Shown here one piece after another: positions 41,321-50,647 of a stretch of 64,000 bases of DNA. The DNA is taken from NCBI RefSeq assembly GCF_901827155.1, contig NZ_LR594660.1:186001-250000 (forward strand), given 5' to 3'. Both the position numbers and the translations under genes were made by a program. The number at the start of each line of letters is the position of its first letter. The first letter of the stretch is position 1. The notes under the pieces were generated by a model. The model was not told where the DNA came from, did no database searches, and saw only the letters and a program-made list of their open reading frames with translations. Source of the DNA: Variovorax sp. PBL-H6 (GTDB lineage: Bacteria; Pseudomonadota; Gammaproteobacteria; Burkholderiales; Burkholderiaceae_C).

Positions 41321-43543
41321 GTGTCACAAGCTCACATCGACCTTCCCCAGCTCCCCTTCTGGCTGCTGCGAATGGCAGCTCAACCGGACCTTCTGCCTCG
41401 CTTTGTCCACAATCCGGTCGTCTTCGCAGCCTGGTACGCACCGATTGCTGCCGCGCTCGAGTGGCCGGCTGACGTCGTGGCCATCCAGACGGCCCAACGG
41501 GGCAAGAAGATGAACCTGGAACGCATGAGCAGCCTCCTCAAGCAGGTGAACTACGCGACGGATTCCTCATCCCGGGACGTCGAGTACATGCGCAGCATCC
41601 TGGAAGGTCTTGCCGTGCACGACTGGGTCGCAGCCGAGCCACAGGCCTTCCTGGAACTCGTGAACGCGGCGCTGCGGAAGTTCAGCAAGCACTACGATTT
41701 CATCCTCGACAAGGCAAAGAACAACTTTTCCCATCGGGTGCAGGAGCTGGTGGACTGCCTTGAGCTAACTGACCTCGAGCGCGATTTGCTCGTCTTCGGC
41801 GTTGCGTCCGCCGTTAGCGACGAATTGCGCACCATCCTGTCGAGACTGGACCAGTCCAACCGTCTCGCCCCTGAGGTGTTCGCAGGGATTTTTGGTGTGT
41901 CCGTCGCAGAACTGGCAGGTGCCCTGGCGGAAACGTCGCCGCTGCGCCTTTCGGGGCTGCTTCGCACCCGTGGCACCTTGAACCGCTACCCAGTCGTCTC
42001 GGAGTTCTGGATTCGCGTCCTCGCCGAGTCCCCCGAGGGGCTGGCCCGCACGCTGACCGAGCCCATCGTCTTTCGCCCGACCTCCGGCGTCCCTGCCCGC
42101 TTGCCCTCCGACGACCTCGACCTGGCCGCGGCGCTGGTCGCGAATGCATCCGAGCCTGGCGTCAACCTGATGTTGTACGGGGCCGGCGGCCTGGACAAGC
42201 AGGGGGTCCTGCGGGAGCTGGTGGAGCGAACCAACAGGAACGCCCATCGTCTCGCCAAGCTGGAGAGCTCGTACGGCGAGGAGCCAACCATTGCGTACAT
42301 CGCCCAGCGCTGCCTGCCGACGGTCGACAAGGCCGCCCTCCTCGTGCTCGACCGGCCGGATGCCATCCTGGAGGCGCAGCCTTCAGGTTACATGGCCAAG
42401 ATGTTCGGGCTCGAGGTCGACCCCGGGCAGGTCGCGCCCTTCGATGAGCTGATACTGACGTCAAATCCTTTGCCCACGGTCTGGCTGTCGGCGAATGTCA
42501 GTAGCTTGTCACCAGACACGGTGTCCCGTTTCGTGTTTCACGCGGGCCTGCAGAAGGCGCGGCGTGAAGACCGGCGCGCCCAGCTGGAGCGCACGGTGAA
42601 AGGCCTGGACCTTTCGCGCGAGACCGAGGAAGCCCTGCTGCGGCTGGAGGACGTGTCAGGCGTCCAGCTGGAGGCCGGCATGCGCGCCGCACGCCTTTTC
42701 GGAGTGCAGACACCGTCGGAGTATGAAGCGGCGCTTCTGCAGGCCGTCAAGCGCAGCCTGAAGGCCCTGGAGCGCGGCACCTCGCCCAAGGCGAAGGAGT
42801 GCGTGACGCAGTACTCCCTTGATTTCCTGAACTGCGCGGGGCGCTTCGGTCCGAAGCAGATTCTCACCGCGCTGACCCGTACTCCGAAGGGGTCCATCTG
42901 CCTGTACGGGATACCGGGCACCGGGAAGACCCAGTACGTCGAGTACTTGGCCCAGACGCTGGGCAAGCGGCTGCTGGCCAAGCGCGGGTCCGATATCATG
43001 AGCAAGTGGGTTGGAGAGACCGAAAAGAACATTGCAGCGATGTTCGAAGAGGCGGAAAGCGAAGACGCAATTCTCTTCCTCGACGAAGGCGACTCGCTCT
43101 TGGGCGACCGCAACAAGGCTCACGCCTCGCACGACGTGTCCAAGGTGAACGAACTTCTCGCCGCCATGGAGCGCTTCACTGGGATTTTTGTACTCGGAAC
43201 CAACCTTTTCGAGGGCTTGGACACCGCCGCGCTGCGCCGCTTCACTTTCAAACTGCAGTTCCTCGCCCTGACGGCGGAGCAACGCTGGGAGATGTTCCTC
43301 AACGAAGCCAGCCTGCGAGAGACCCAGGAAGGTATCAGCGAAGCGGACAAGGCTCGGTGGAGCGAGGAGCTCATCTTCATGCCAAACCTCTGTGCCGGCG
43401 ACTTTGCGACCGTCAAACGCCAGTGTGTCCTGCTCGGGGAGAGCCTGTCGCCAGACGAGTGGATTGGCCAGCTTCAGCTCGAGTGCCAAGTCAAGTCCAG
43501 GGCCCAGGCTCAGCCTGGGGCACCCCGCACGACTGTCGTCTGA
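41321..43543 (+). CDS. AAA+ ATPase with C-terminal active module
   Basis: 740 residues, GTG start. The C-terminal module (about residues 520-720) has Walker A LYGIPGTGKTQ, an AAA pore-type KWVGETEKN, Walker B AILFLDEGDSLL and a late LRRFTFKLQFL arginine region, as in FtsH/spastin-type ATPases. An N-terminal half (about 270-400) looks like a degenerate AAA module, with GAGGLDKQG replacing the P-loop and VLDRPDAI for Walker B. Likely an unfoldase or remodeller; partner unknown. Confidence 0.8.
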   Translation: MSQAHIDLPQLPFWLLRMAAQPDLLPRFVHNPVVFAAWYAPIAAALEWPADVVAIQTAQRGKKMNLERMSSLLKQVNYATDSSSRDVEYMRSILEGLAVHDWVAAEPQAFLELVNAALRKFSKHYDFILDKAKNNFSHRVQELVDCLELTDLERDLLVFGVASAVSDELRTILSRLDQSNRLAPEVFAGIFGVSVAELAGALAETSPLRLSGLLRTRGTLNRYPVVSEFWIRVLAESPEGLARTLTEPIVFRPTSGVPARLPSDDLDLAAALVANASEPGVNLMLYGAGGLDKQGVLRELVERTNRNAHRLAKLESSYGEEPTIAYIAQRCLPTVDKAALLVLDRPDAILEAQPSGYMAKMFGLEVDPGQVAPFDELILTSNPLPTVWLSANVSSLSPDTVSRFVFHAGLQKARREDRRAQLERTVKGLDLSRETEEALLRLEDVSGVQLEAGMRAARLFGVQTPSEYEAALLQAVKRSLKALERGTSPKAKECVTQYSLDFLNCAGRFGPKQILTALTRTPKGSICLYGIPGTGKTQYVEYLAQTLGKRLLAKRGSDIMSKWVGETEKNIAAMFEEAESEDAILFLDEGDSLLGDRNKAHASHDVSKVNELLAAMERFTGIFVLGTNLFEGLDTAALRRFTFKLQFLALTAEQRWEMFLNEASLRETQEGISEADKARWSEELIFMPNLCAGDFATVKRQCVLLGESLSPDEWIGQLQLECQVKSRAQAQPGAPRTTVV

Positions 43544-43626
43544 ACAGCAGGCAGCCGGAGGTTGCCTTAGTGCTTGCCGCTGGCCATCACGTCCAGCCGG
43601 GCGCGTGGGCAGCCGCCGGCGCGAAG

Positions 43627-44454
43627 CTACCAGTCCGCTACGAGGGACATCGGGTCGACGCCGCGCGTAAACAGGTTCTGAATGACAGGCCAGTCCCGGA
43701 AAGGTGCTTCCAGTAGTGCGTCATTGCCCATGCCCTTCTTGGCGTCAAGTAGCGCTTCCGCTGCGAGCACGTGATGGCACGCGCTGGACATGACCGGCAT
43801 GTGTTCCGCCCACCGAGCAAGGTGCTCCAGGTCCTGAGGCACTTCTTCTGACATATCCCAACTGCGGGCAACCTGCGCGCTGAGTTCGAAGGCCTCGTCG
43901 AACTCGGGCATGCCGTGGAGCCAGTGGCGGGAGTCCGATGCAACTGCCATCATCGCCGGCATCGTCGCGCCGTGCATGCGGCCCATGGCGAGGGCGATGC
44001 CCAGCTTGTCCACGATGGCCACGAACGCAAGGTGCGTCTGGTCCGCCACGACGTGCTCCGGCGACGCGTAGGGCGCGATGCGTCGGGCGGTCGCGAGGAC
44101 TGAGAAAATGTGCCGGGTCAGGAAGTTTCGCAACGGCTGCAGGTGCGTTGGGAATGTGACCAGGTCGAGTGTGAAGATGGCCAGCAGCGCGTCGTACGAG
44201 GCGCGCGTGCCAATCACTCTCACCGCATCCCGAACGGACTTCACTGAGTTGCCGCTGCGGTGGTACCCCGCGGCGTTTGACAGCGAAATGAGCCGCGCGA
44301 CTGCAGCCGGGTCCTTCAGGGTCAGCAGCTCGAAGGTGCGAGGGTTCGTCCGCTCAGTTGACGTGAGCCCCATCAGCCGAGAGAGGGCGTCCGACAGAGG
44401 AGGAATCCGGGAATCCGAGGTTTGAAGGGGAATAGGCTGGCTTGTGGCAGGCAT
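43627..44454 (-). CDS. HDOD-domain protein
   Basis: 275 residues from MPATSQP; a TTG four codons earlier is possible. The N-terminal half FELLTLKDPAAVARLISLSN and SVRDAVRVIGTRASYDALLA follow the HDOD pattern (helical, HD-like fold without the full catalytic residues), and AFVAIVDKLGIALAMGRM fits the later helix. HDOD proteins are usually signalling scaffolds. It is downstream of the Crp/Fnr gene on the same strand. Confidence 0.75.
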   Translation of the reverse strand: MPATSQPIPLQTSDSRIPPLSDALSRLMGLTSTERTNPRTFELLTLKDPAAVARLISLSNAAGYHRSGNSVKSVRDAVRVIGTRASYDALLAIFTLDLVTFPTHLQPLRNFLTRHIFSVLATARRIAPYASPEHVVADQTHLAFVAIVDKLGIALAMGRMHGATMPAMMAVASDSRHWLHGMPEFDEAFELSAQVARSWDMSEEVPQDLEHLARWAEHMPVMSSACHHVLAAEALLDAKKGMGNDALLEAPFRDWPVIQNLFTRGVDPMSLVADW

Positions 44455-44579
44455 CTGGTCAGTCAAGGCGGGTAACTCGGTGTCTCACGGGGGATATCGG
44501 CAGGAGGTAAGGAAAACTGTAGTGTGCCCCACCCACAATTTACTTACAGGGCATGGCATCTAAAACGTAACTCGCCTCT

Positions 44580-45326
44580 TTATGCGTCAAGGCCAGTGAC
44601 GAATGGCAGTTCCCCAGGCATCCGGGACCCCGCGTCCTCCAGCGAGAACAAGTGAACGATGGAGTCCATTAACTCGAGGCCGGCACTCGTTTGACTGATA
44701 TGCCCGGTCTTTTCGAGCAGTGTCTTTCTTCGACTGACTTCTTCTCGCCCGACTCCCAGGTACGACGCCACGAGTTGCTGGGGAATTTTCACCTTCATGA
44801 GCCGGCGGCCGTCCGTCGTCGGCTCTGACATGGCCCAGAGGAAGTAAGCGTACTGAGCTTCCCCTGAAAGATGGACCACGCGGGCGCGGTGAAGATAGTG
44901 ATGGGCCAAGCGGCGCTCCAAGCCGTCGAGATACCAGACCGCAAAGTCGGCGCTGGACAGAAGAGCCTCACGGAAAGCTTCGACGGGCCACAGCACTGCG
45001 GCTGAAGCGCTGACAGCCGACAACGTGCCGGACGAAAAAATTCTCAATCGCGTCGACCCGCTGAATACGTCAAGCGGCCTGACGAAGTCGCTTGCGATGC
45101 CTCCCTCGACATCGCCAGTAAAGGAAAGGACTAAAAGTCCGGAGCGCAGGGCGACCACCGGTGGAGACAGCTGTCCGGGCGGAATGACGACCTCGTTCCT
45201 GGCGAACGTGCGGACCGTTGCGCTCTCTGCCAGCTTCTGGCGTGCATGGTCCGGTAAATTCGAGAAGGCCTGGGGTAGCCCCAAGAGCGCTTTGGACAAT
45301 CCGTGCCTCCGTTCCGTGCGGCCCAT
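44580..45326 (-). CDS. Crp/Fnr-family transcription regulator
   Basis: 248 residues. N-terminal cyclic-nucleotide-binding-type jelly roll (FARNEVVIPPGQLSPPVVAL...) lacks the usual Arg-Ser cAMP contact motif as far as I can see. The C-terminal winged helix contains IPQQLVASYLGVGREEVSRR, the typical recognition helix position. No Fnr cysteines at the N-terminus. Ligand unknown. Confidence 0.82.
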   Translation of the reverse strand: MGRTERRHGLSKALLGLPQAFSNLPDHARQKLAESATVRTFARNEVVIPPGQLSPPVVALRSGLLVLSFTGDVEGGIASDFVRPLDVFSGSTRLRIFSSGTLSAVSASAAVLWPVEAFREALLSSADFAVWYLDGLERRLAHHYLHRARVVHLSGEAQYAYFLWAMSEPTTDGRRLMKVKIPQQLVASYLGVGREEVSRRKTLLEKTGHISQTSAGLELMDSIVHLFSLEDAGSRMPGELPFVTGLDA

Positions 45327-45580
45327 GCCGCTGCATCGTTGCGCACGGAGCCTGGTTCGCGGACATCCGAGCAAAAGCTCCCCTAGCGTAACGAGCGTCT
45401 GTGACCGCAGAGGGGCGCCCGGGAACCTGTAAAAAGCTATCCCTTTCAGGGTGGGCGAGGAGAGTCTAACGCAGCAAACCTGACCTATCCACCACCCGCT
45501 GAACGTCCGGGCCGGCAGCTGCGCTCTTTCGTCACGAAAGGGCAATCTCTATACGAGTCAGGCTTAATATTGGAGGTTTG

Positions 45581-45973
45581 ATGTACGTACGCATTGTCAG
45601 CAAGCGGAAAGGCGGCACGCCCCCACGAGATGGGGAACTGGTTGTTGCTGTGGACCGCACGAACGCAGTACTTGGCAACAAAGCGGTTTTGAAGGACCAC
45701 CTGGATGCCGCTGGCCGGGATGCGGCCATCGCGAGTTTCGAGCGAGAGAGAGCCCTGGACGAAGAGCGCGAAGGACCCATGACCCGAGAAATTCGACGCT
45801 TGGCCCTGCTTGTTCAAAGCGGCCAGGCCGTTGCTCTCCAGTGCTGGTGTGCCCCGCGCCGCTGTCACGCTGAGCTGATTCGGGCCCAAATGGGGCGCAT
45901 TCTCGGTCGCGAGCTCGCACCTAGGGACGAAGCCGGTCAAGGTGCGCCGCCCGTGCAAGATTCCTTGTTTTGA
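45581..45973 (+). CDS. DUF4326-type protein with CWC-CH motif
   Basis: 130 residues; ribosome site GGAGG lies four bases before the ATG. The C-terminal part reads ALQCWCAPRRCHAELI, the defining CWCxPxxCH block of DUF4326 proteins, which are common in phages and plasmids and have no firmly known function; metal binding is plausible. The N-terminus VRIVSKRKGGTPPRDGELVV matches the start of that family. Confidence 0.8.
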   Translation: MYVRIVSKRKGGTPPRDGELVVAVDRTNAVLGNKAVLKDHLDAAGRDAAIASFERERALDEEREGPMTREIRRLALLVQSGQAVALQCWCAPRRCHAELIRAQMGRILGRELAPRDEAGQGAPPVQDSLF

Positions 45974-45978
45974 TTCCT

Positions 45979-46009
45979 CACCGCGCCAAATGGGCGCGGT
46001 GTCTCTTTT
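45979..46009 (+). terminator. terminator after DUF4326 gene
   Basis: CACCGCGCC/GGCGCGGTG stem then TCTCTTTT. Confidence 0.85.
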
Positions 46010-46116
46010 GCGGGCCGGTGTGCGCAACGTCACAAACCGCAAACTCGCTCGCGACGCACGGGTTTGGTGCTGGCAGGAAGTGCTCGCCCATCCCGGGCCG
46101 CTCCGCAGTCAAAAGC

Positions 46117-46150
46117 AGGCCGCGGGTTTACGGCGCTGGGTTGCTAAAAT
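46117..46150 (+). repeat. 34-bp repeat, copy 1
   Basis: Shares 29 of 34 positions with 52746-52779; the core GGGTTTACGGCGCTGG is identical. It ends in GCTAAAAT, which may be the -10 of the gene at 46178. Confidence 0.6.
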
Positions 46151-46177
46151 GCGGCGCCCTATAGCCAAAAAGTTCGC

Positions 46178-46720
46178 ATGCGCGTTTCTGTAGCCACCCT
46201 TCTCGAGGCGCCCATCCCGGCGCGCCTGGCCAAGCGTCCTCGGGATGCCAGAGGCTTCCCAATTCCGATGACGGTGCTCATCAAGCCTGATGGAGCTCCG
46301 GATTTCCGGGTCACCGACGTCAAGCGATGGCTCCGGGTCGTTACTGGCCGCATTTGCGCGATGTGCGGTGAGCCTCTCGGCCGCCACCTCGCATTCATCG
46401 GAGGACCGCGGTCCCATGAGTATCGGGTGTTCACGGACGCGGCGATGCACACGGACTGCGCAAGCTACGCGATGTCTGTTTGCCCCTTCCTTGCATTGGC
46501 GAACAGCCGGCACTCGCGCAAGCTTCCCGAAGCCGGCGGTGTCGCGTTGCGGGCCACCGACGAAGCTGTGCTTGACCGCCCGGAAAAGATGTTTATCGGG
46601 GTGACCACCAGCTACCAGCCGCTGCGCCTCGAGGATGGCACGCTGGTTGTGCAGGCTGGCCAGTGGGAACGCGTTGAATGGCATGAGCCGCACGCGCGCG
46701 GCGTCGCAGACGCGGCGTAA
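46178..46720 (+). CDS. hypothetical protein with putative Cys/His metal site
   Basis: 180 residues. The middle has ICAMCGEPLGRH and MHTDCASYAMSVCPFLA, two Cys-pair/His groups about 40 residues apart that look like a zinc site. The C-terminal region (LRLEDGTLVVQAGQWERVEW) is strand-rich. Family unknown; proteins of this look occur on phages and plasmids. A CTATAG motif precedes the start by 14 bases. Confidence 0.7.
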   Translation: MRVSVATLLEAPIPARLAKRPRDARGFPIPMTVLIKPDGAPDFRVTDVKRWLRVVTGRICAMCGEPLGRHLAFIGGPRSHEYRVFTDAAMHTDCASYAMSVCPFLALANSRHSRKLPEAGGVALRATDEAVLDRPEKMFIGVTTSYQPLRLEDGTLVVQAGQWERVEWHEPHARGVADAA

Positions 46721-46782
46721 GCGCATTGCAATCGTCGGGGCGATGCGCTACCTTTGCGGGCTCTTTTTGAAGGTTGACCTCC

Positions 46783-47046
46783 GTGAAGAAACCCCTCAGA
46801 TTCATGATGGTCGAAGACGAATCCAAGCTTCCCCTCGTGGCCGACCCCTTGGTCCTGGATGCGGACGAAAAGAAGCTTGTCGCGGCCGCACTCCTGAACC
46901 GGCTAGGCCTGTCCGAAGATTCACCGGCGGCATTCCGGGACCGCTGCGAGGTGATTGCCTGCTATGACTCGGTCGAAGGTACCGATTGCTACTACCACTG
47001 CATCGCAGAAAAAATGGACGGCAAGAAGCCGTCCATGTGGAAGTAG
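46783..47046 (+). CDS. small hypothetical protein
   Basis: 87 residues from GTG (VKKPLRFMMVEDESK); a TTG three codons earlier is possible. Acidic, with LVAAALLNRLGLSED and, near the end, CYDSVEGTDCYYHCIAEKMD, three Cys that may bind metal. Its last codons contain a hairpin that acts as terminator for the converging gene. Family unknown. Confidence 0.6.
   Translation: MKKPLRFMMVEDESKLPLVADPLVLDADEKKLVAAALLNRLGLSEDSPAAFRDRCEVIACYDSVEGTDCYYHCIAEKMDGKKPSMWK
47009..47036 (-). terminator. minus-strand terminator embedded in the converging CDS
   Basis: Minus-strand ATGGACGGC/GCCGTCCAT hairpin followed by TTTTTT, lying inside the 3' end of the plus-strand gene 46783-47046. Confidence 0.75.
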
Positions 47047-47059
47047 CTGTTGCGCTGCG

Positions 47060-47863
47060 TTACGCGGCGGCGAGGCCGAGTTTCACGAGCTCCTTGTGGC
47101 CAAGCTGGCGCCTGGAGATACCGTAAACGTCCTTGCGGCCGTACAGCCTCTCGAGGTTGCCGCGATGGTAGTCATCAGCCTGGCCAAGGACAGCGTCGCA
47201 AAACACCTTCGGGTCGGCGATGCTCGTCGTTGCGTACACCCGTCCGCGCCTTGCGAAAGGAAGCGGGGTCAGGTGGCTGTAGCGCACCAGCGGCGCCAAC
47301 GGTGCCAGCTTGACGGCATACCAGATGCCGTCGACGAGGTGTGCCTGAGTTGACGCGTCGATGTCGCGGCGGCGAGCCGCGACCTCCTCGGCCGCGCGCT
47401 CCGCCCAGCTCTTGCGACCGGATTGGCGCGGAGTGCCGCCATGCAAGCAGCGCGACGTCGGGTGAACGTAGAAGTCGTACCAGTCGGCCGCGATTTGCAC
47501 CCCGTAGTAGGGCGTGGTGACCTTCACGACGCCATCGATGTCGATGAACGTATTCACGGCCACGTCGCCGACGGCATGGGCAATGGCTTCCTCGGAACGA
47601 GCGCCCTTGAGGCCGCGCAGTTCCGAGTGCACCTCGTCCCAGGGCTGACCGATGCGGCTCGCCAGGAAGCGATGAAGCGGCTTGAAGGAGAGGTAGCTCT
47701 CCTTCGCGGCCCGACCGTAGCCGGTGCGATAGCGCAGCTGCATCGGTTCGCGCGAGAGGGAAACAACTTCTCCGTCAATCACGCGGACCCGGGACGGGGC
47801 GTAGCGGTAGCGAGAGGCGCTTCGGCCGTGTTCGGAGAGAACTTTCTGCATGTCTTGACGCAT
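47060..47863 (-). CDS. hypothetical protein
   Basis: 267 residues from MRQDMQKVLSE; an upstream in-frame ATG at 47977 would add an unlike Arg-rich stretch. Unrecognised family. Features: YAPSRVRVIDGEVVSLSREP, HRFLASRIGQPWDEVHSEL, VNTFIDIDGVVKVTTPYYG and YRHGNLERLYGRKDV-like C-terminal region. Basic overall, possibly nucleic-acid binding. Confidence 0.7.
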   Translation of the reverse strand: MRQDMQKVLSEHGRSASRYRYAPSRVRVIDGEVVSLSREPMQLRYRTGYGRAAKESYLSFKPLHRFLASRIGQPWDEVHSELRGLKGARSEEAIAHAVGDVAVNTFIDIDGVVKVTTPYYGVQIAADWYDFYVHPTSRCLHGGTPRQSGRKSWAERAAEEVAARRRDIDASTQAHLVDGIWYAVKLAPLAPLVRYSHLTPLPFARRGRVYATTSIADPKVFCDAVLGQADDYHRGNLERLYGRKDVYGISRRQLGHKELVKLGLAAA

Positions 47864-47982
47864 GGGATAAGGCTTTCTGTGTTGTTGACCTATCCCATGT
47901 AGCGAACGCCGGGCTCGTCCTTCCCTTCCGACCGGCATGAAGCCGCCAGGAAGGTCCGGCGGCGTTCTCCGAGACAAGCGCT

Positions 47983-49356
47983 TCAGTCGGTCAGGCCAAT
48001 CTGAATGAAGCCTTTCTGAGCGGTGCCGCGCCCGCCGACGACAACAGCCAGCTGGCCGCTTTGCACAGCCCAGAGGCCACCGGGCCCCTGGTTGGCGATG
48101 CGCATGCCCTGCGGACCGGCAGTTCCGGTGCCGATAAGCCCGTAGGCGAGCGCTTCTTGGGACCCGTCGTAGCGAGTCACGGCTGCGCTGTATGTCGTCG
48201 CGTCAAGTACGAATTTGACCCAGCCGGCCGCGGTGTCGGCGCCTCGAGCCGTCGTGTACGGCCATGCCGCGGAGTCTTGCAGCCCGATGCGGAACACCGA
48301 CATGTTGGCGACCTGGCTGTTGAGGCCCGCTGCCAGGTACACGTTCTCCTTGCCCACCCGAGCGACAGCGAATGCGCCGACGTCGTTGGGATTCGCCCTG
48401 TTCGTGATGCGCCAGCTCGTAGCGGAGTTGCCTGGCGTCACGTCGTAGGTGAGAACCGATGCGGGCGGGCAGGCCTCGATGCGCCTGACGCCAATGTCGT
48501 CGCACATCAGGACGGCCGCGCCACCGGGGAGGACCTGGACCTGACGGATGGTCGAATCCCGTCCAGTTGGCGTCAGGTCGATGCCGAACCGGTTGTACGT
48601 CCCTTCCAGGCCGGCCTGCTCAGTCACGAGGTTACGAACAGCAACGAACGGCTGTACGGAGTAGGCGATGAATGGACCCGCCTGCGCGAGCTCCAAGGGA
48701 AAGGACCCGACGACCACGTCGTCCGTCAGCCGGAAGCGGGCGTTGTCCACGGCGATTTCTACCCGGGCGCTCTTGAACGAAAACGTGCCGGGCTCCTCGG
48801 CGCGGGCGCTGAACGTGCCCGTGACGGTCGAGCCGGCCGAGTTTGTCAGCTCGTAGGTGCTCAGGTCGAGATTGAGGGATAGCTTTTGCTGCGTACCGTT
48901 GGTCGCAAAAACGAGGAACTCGCCGTTGCGTGCGTCACCTGCCATGACCGCCAGGACGACCTCTGAACTCAGGTCGCTGCCAGCAGCGTTCGCAGTAACC
49001 GTATAGGTCGTCTGCTGCGCCTTCGTATTCACTACCTGCGCCGACCATTGGTTGTCGACAGCTGTAGGGTTTCGCAGTTGGACAAACCCGGGGTCGGCAG
49101 CCTTGGTCGACCATGTCGCACCCTGGCTGGGCGTGATGACGACGGTGTCGCCTGGGCGCACAAGGTATCGGCCGTCACTTGCCGCAGAAGCCTCCGCGCC
49201 GTTGATTGCAACGACCGTCGTAAGCTTCGCCGCAGGCGCTGAGGGGCCCGTCGCGATGAGGCCACCAACCCCGCTTGACCCTCCCCCGCCTCCGCCGCAC
49301 GCTGCTATTGCCGTGACCATTGCCACTGCTACGAAACATCGAATCGCACGCATCAT
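47983..49356 (-). CDS. large lipoprotein
   Basis: 457 residues. Signal peptide with lipobox IAAC followed by six Gly, a pattern frequent in Burkholderiales lipoproteins. Residues 45-140 look like an Ig-like fold (PGDTVVITPSQGATWSTKAA). The remainder is a repetitive beta structure, perhaps a propeller (VLPGGAAVLMCDDI, AGLNSQVANMSVFRIGLQD). Probably an outer-membrane surface or periplasmic lipoprotein of unknown function. Confidence 0.78.
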   Translation of the reverse strand: MMRAIRCFVAVAMVTAIAACGGGGGGSSGVGGLIATGPSAPAAKLTTVVAINGAEASAASDGRYLVRPGDTVVITPSQGATWSTKAADPGFVQLRNPTAVDNQWSAQVVNTKAQQTTYTVTANAAGSDLSSEVVLAVMAGDARNGEFLVFATNGTQQKLSLNLDLSTYELTNSAGSTVTGTFSARAEEPGTFSFKSARVEIAVDNARFRLTDDVVVGSFPLELAQAGPFIAYSVQPFVAVRNLVTEQAGLEGTYNRFGIDLTPTGRDSTIRQVQVLPGGAAVLMCDDIGVRRIEACPPASVLTYDVTPGNSATSWRITNRANPNDVGAFAVARVGKENVYLAAGLNSQVANMSVFRIGLQDSAAWPYTTARGADTAAGWVKFVLDATTYSAAVTRYDGSQEALAYGLIGTGTAGPQGMRIANQGPGGLWAVQSGQLAVVVGGRGTAQKGFIQIGLTD

Positions 49357-49526
49357 CCAGTCCGCCCTCTTGGTTGATTGGGCCGAACGGATGCCGGCCC
49401 TTGGGCGCGACTGTAAAGGGCGGTGACTTCGTGTCCGTCTAAAGGATTCGTTTTCCGGTGGCGGGTAGCACTTAAGGGCTACCTGCGTGAACTACTTCAC
49501 GGGCTACTTTGGCGAGGCAGAAACAG

Positions 49527-49546
49527 AAAAGGCCCCGAAGGGCGAA
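49527..49546 (-). terminator. terminator after DsbC-like gene
   Basis: Minus-strand GCCC-TTCG-GGGC followed by CTTTTCTGTTT. Confidence 0.55.
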
Positions 49547-49586
49547 ATCTGCAAAGACTCGGCCGAGCGCCGAGCCAGTTGCGTGC

Positions 49587-50183
49587 TCAGTTCGGAAGAC
49601 CGAGGAACTGCTTGAGCTGAGGCGTCGACAGGGAGCCGGACTGCGAGCGAACCTCCCCATTGACCTTGGTGACGATGAACGGCACGCCGTCGTCCTTCGC
49701 TCGCATGCTGTTGAACAGTGCGGTGTTGGCCGCGACCTTGTCCTTGAAGCGCGCGACGGCGTCGCTGTCTGCCGTGAGTCCGCCCTGGCGATTGAGGATG
49801 CTGGTCTCGTTCTCGGTCATCGCCTTGGCCGGGTCTGCCGCGCCGAGGATGGTTGCGCCTTGCGGTGCACTGGCGCGCGAGAGCATGCCAATCGGAATCC
49901 AGACGATACGGGCGCTCGCGCCAAGCGGCTGGGCCGCGTTCCACAGGTGGGCGCAATGCGGGCACTGAGGGTCGAAGAACACGTAGGCCACCTTGGCCGC
50001 CAGCGGCGCGCCCAGCGTGAAGCCGGTTGTCTGGCCCGCGATGGAGTCATAGGCGGCCTGGACGGTGGTCGAGAAAGGCGCCGGGGCCGGGGTGGCAGCC
50101 GTCGCCACGGAAGTGTCGCAGGCGCTCAGGGCGAAAACGGAGGCTGCGGCGGCGAGGATGATGGTGCTGAGGCGGTGTTTCAT
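49587..50183 (-). CDS. DsbC/DsbG-like thiol-disulfide lipoprotein
   Basis: 198 residues from MKHRLSTII. The lipobox LSAC gives lipidated Cys20. The thioredoxin fold has FFDPQCPHCAHLW with the CPHC redox motif, and a cis-Pro region GVPFIVTKVNGEV. It has no long dimerisation domain. F-type transfer systems encode such isomerases (TrbB/DsbC) for folding Cys-rich proteins such as TraN, which fits the TraN-like gene at 12144. It follows an XRE regulator by 14 bases. Confidence 0.82.
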   Translation of the reverse strand: MKHRLSTIILAAAASVFALSACDTSVATAATPAPAPFSTTVQAAYDSIAGQTTGFTLGAPLAAKVAYVFFDPQCPHCAHLWNAAQPLGASARIVWIPIGMLSRASAPQGATILGAADPAKAMTENETSILNRQGGLTADSDAVARFKDKVAANTALFNSMRAKDDGVPFIVTKVNGEVRSQSGSLSTPQLKQFLGLPN

Positions 50184-50197
50184 GGAAGCGAAGCGTT

Positions 50198-50512
50198 TTA
50201 GGTTGAGCTGTTTGAATCTTTGGTGGCCAGTGCTCGAGCACGGCGGCCGTGTACGTGAGGGGCCGACGGGTCTTCCCCTCCGAGGAGGTGCGGCATCCCG
50301 AGTACCTGCGCGAGACGTCCAACCTGTCCCCACGCAACGGAAGGATGACCTCGCTCGATGCGCGACACGGTCTGCCTGCTCAAAGCGCTTGCAACTGCCG
50401 CGTCCTCTTGGGTCATGTTCCTGTCCATGCGCGCCGAGCGAAGTACCTCGCCAATGCCGCGGAAGCGCTTTCGCAACTCCTCGTCCATGCGCGCTTTTTG
50501 GTCCACTTTCAT
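50198..50512 (-). CDS. XRE-family regulator upstream of DsbC-like gene
   Basis: 104 residues; GIGEVLRSARMDRNMTQEDA then ASALSRQTVSRIERGHPSVA is a Cro/CI-type helix-turn-helix. A minus-strand TATAAT lies at about 50556-50551. It is the first gene of a two-gene unit with the DsbC-like lipoprotein, which is an unusual partner for this regulator type. Confidence 0.82.
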   Translation of the reverse strand: MKVDQKARMDEELRKRFRGIGEVLRSARMDRNMTQEDAAVASALSRQTVSRIERGHPSVAWGQVGRLAQVLGMPHLLGGEDPSAPHVHGRRARALATKDSNSST

Positions 50513-50647
50513 GGGGTAAAAGCCTTATATCTCACTTTGGGAATGGACGCATTATAGTCTAAAATCAAACTGCGCACCATTGGCTAAAATGATTCAACAT
50601 CCAGCAGTGCCGGTTTGCTGTGTAGCCACTCTCCCCCTCGATGCGTT

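Noticed and set aside
45942..46193. 83-codon plus-strand frame upstream of the gene at 46178
   Set aside because: Crosses a strong terminator and the 34-bp repeat, and no domain is visible.
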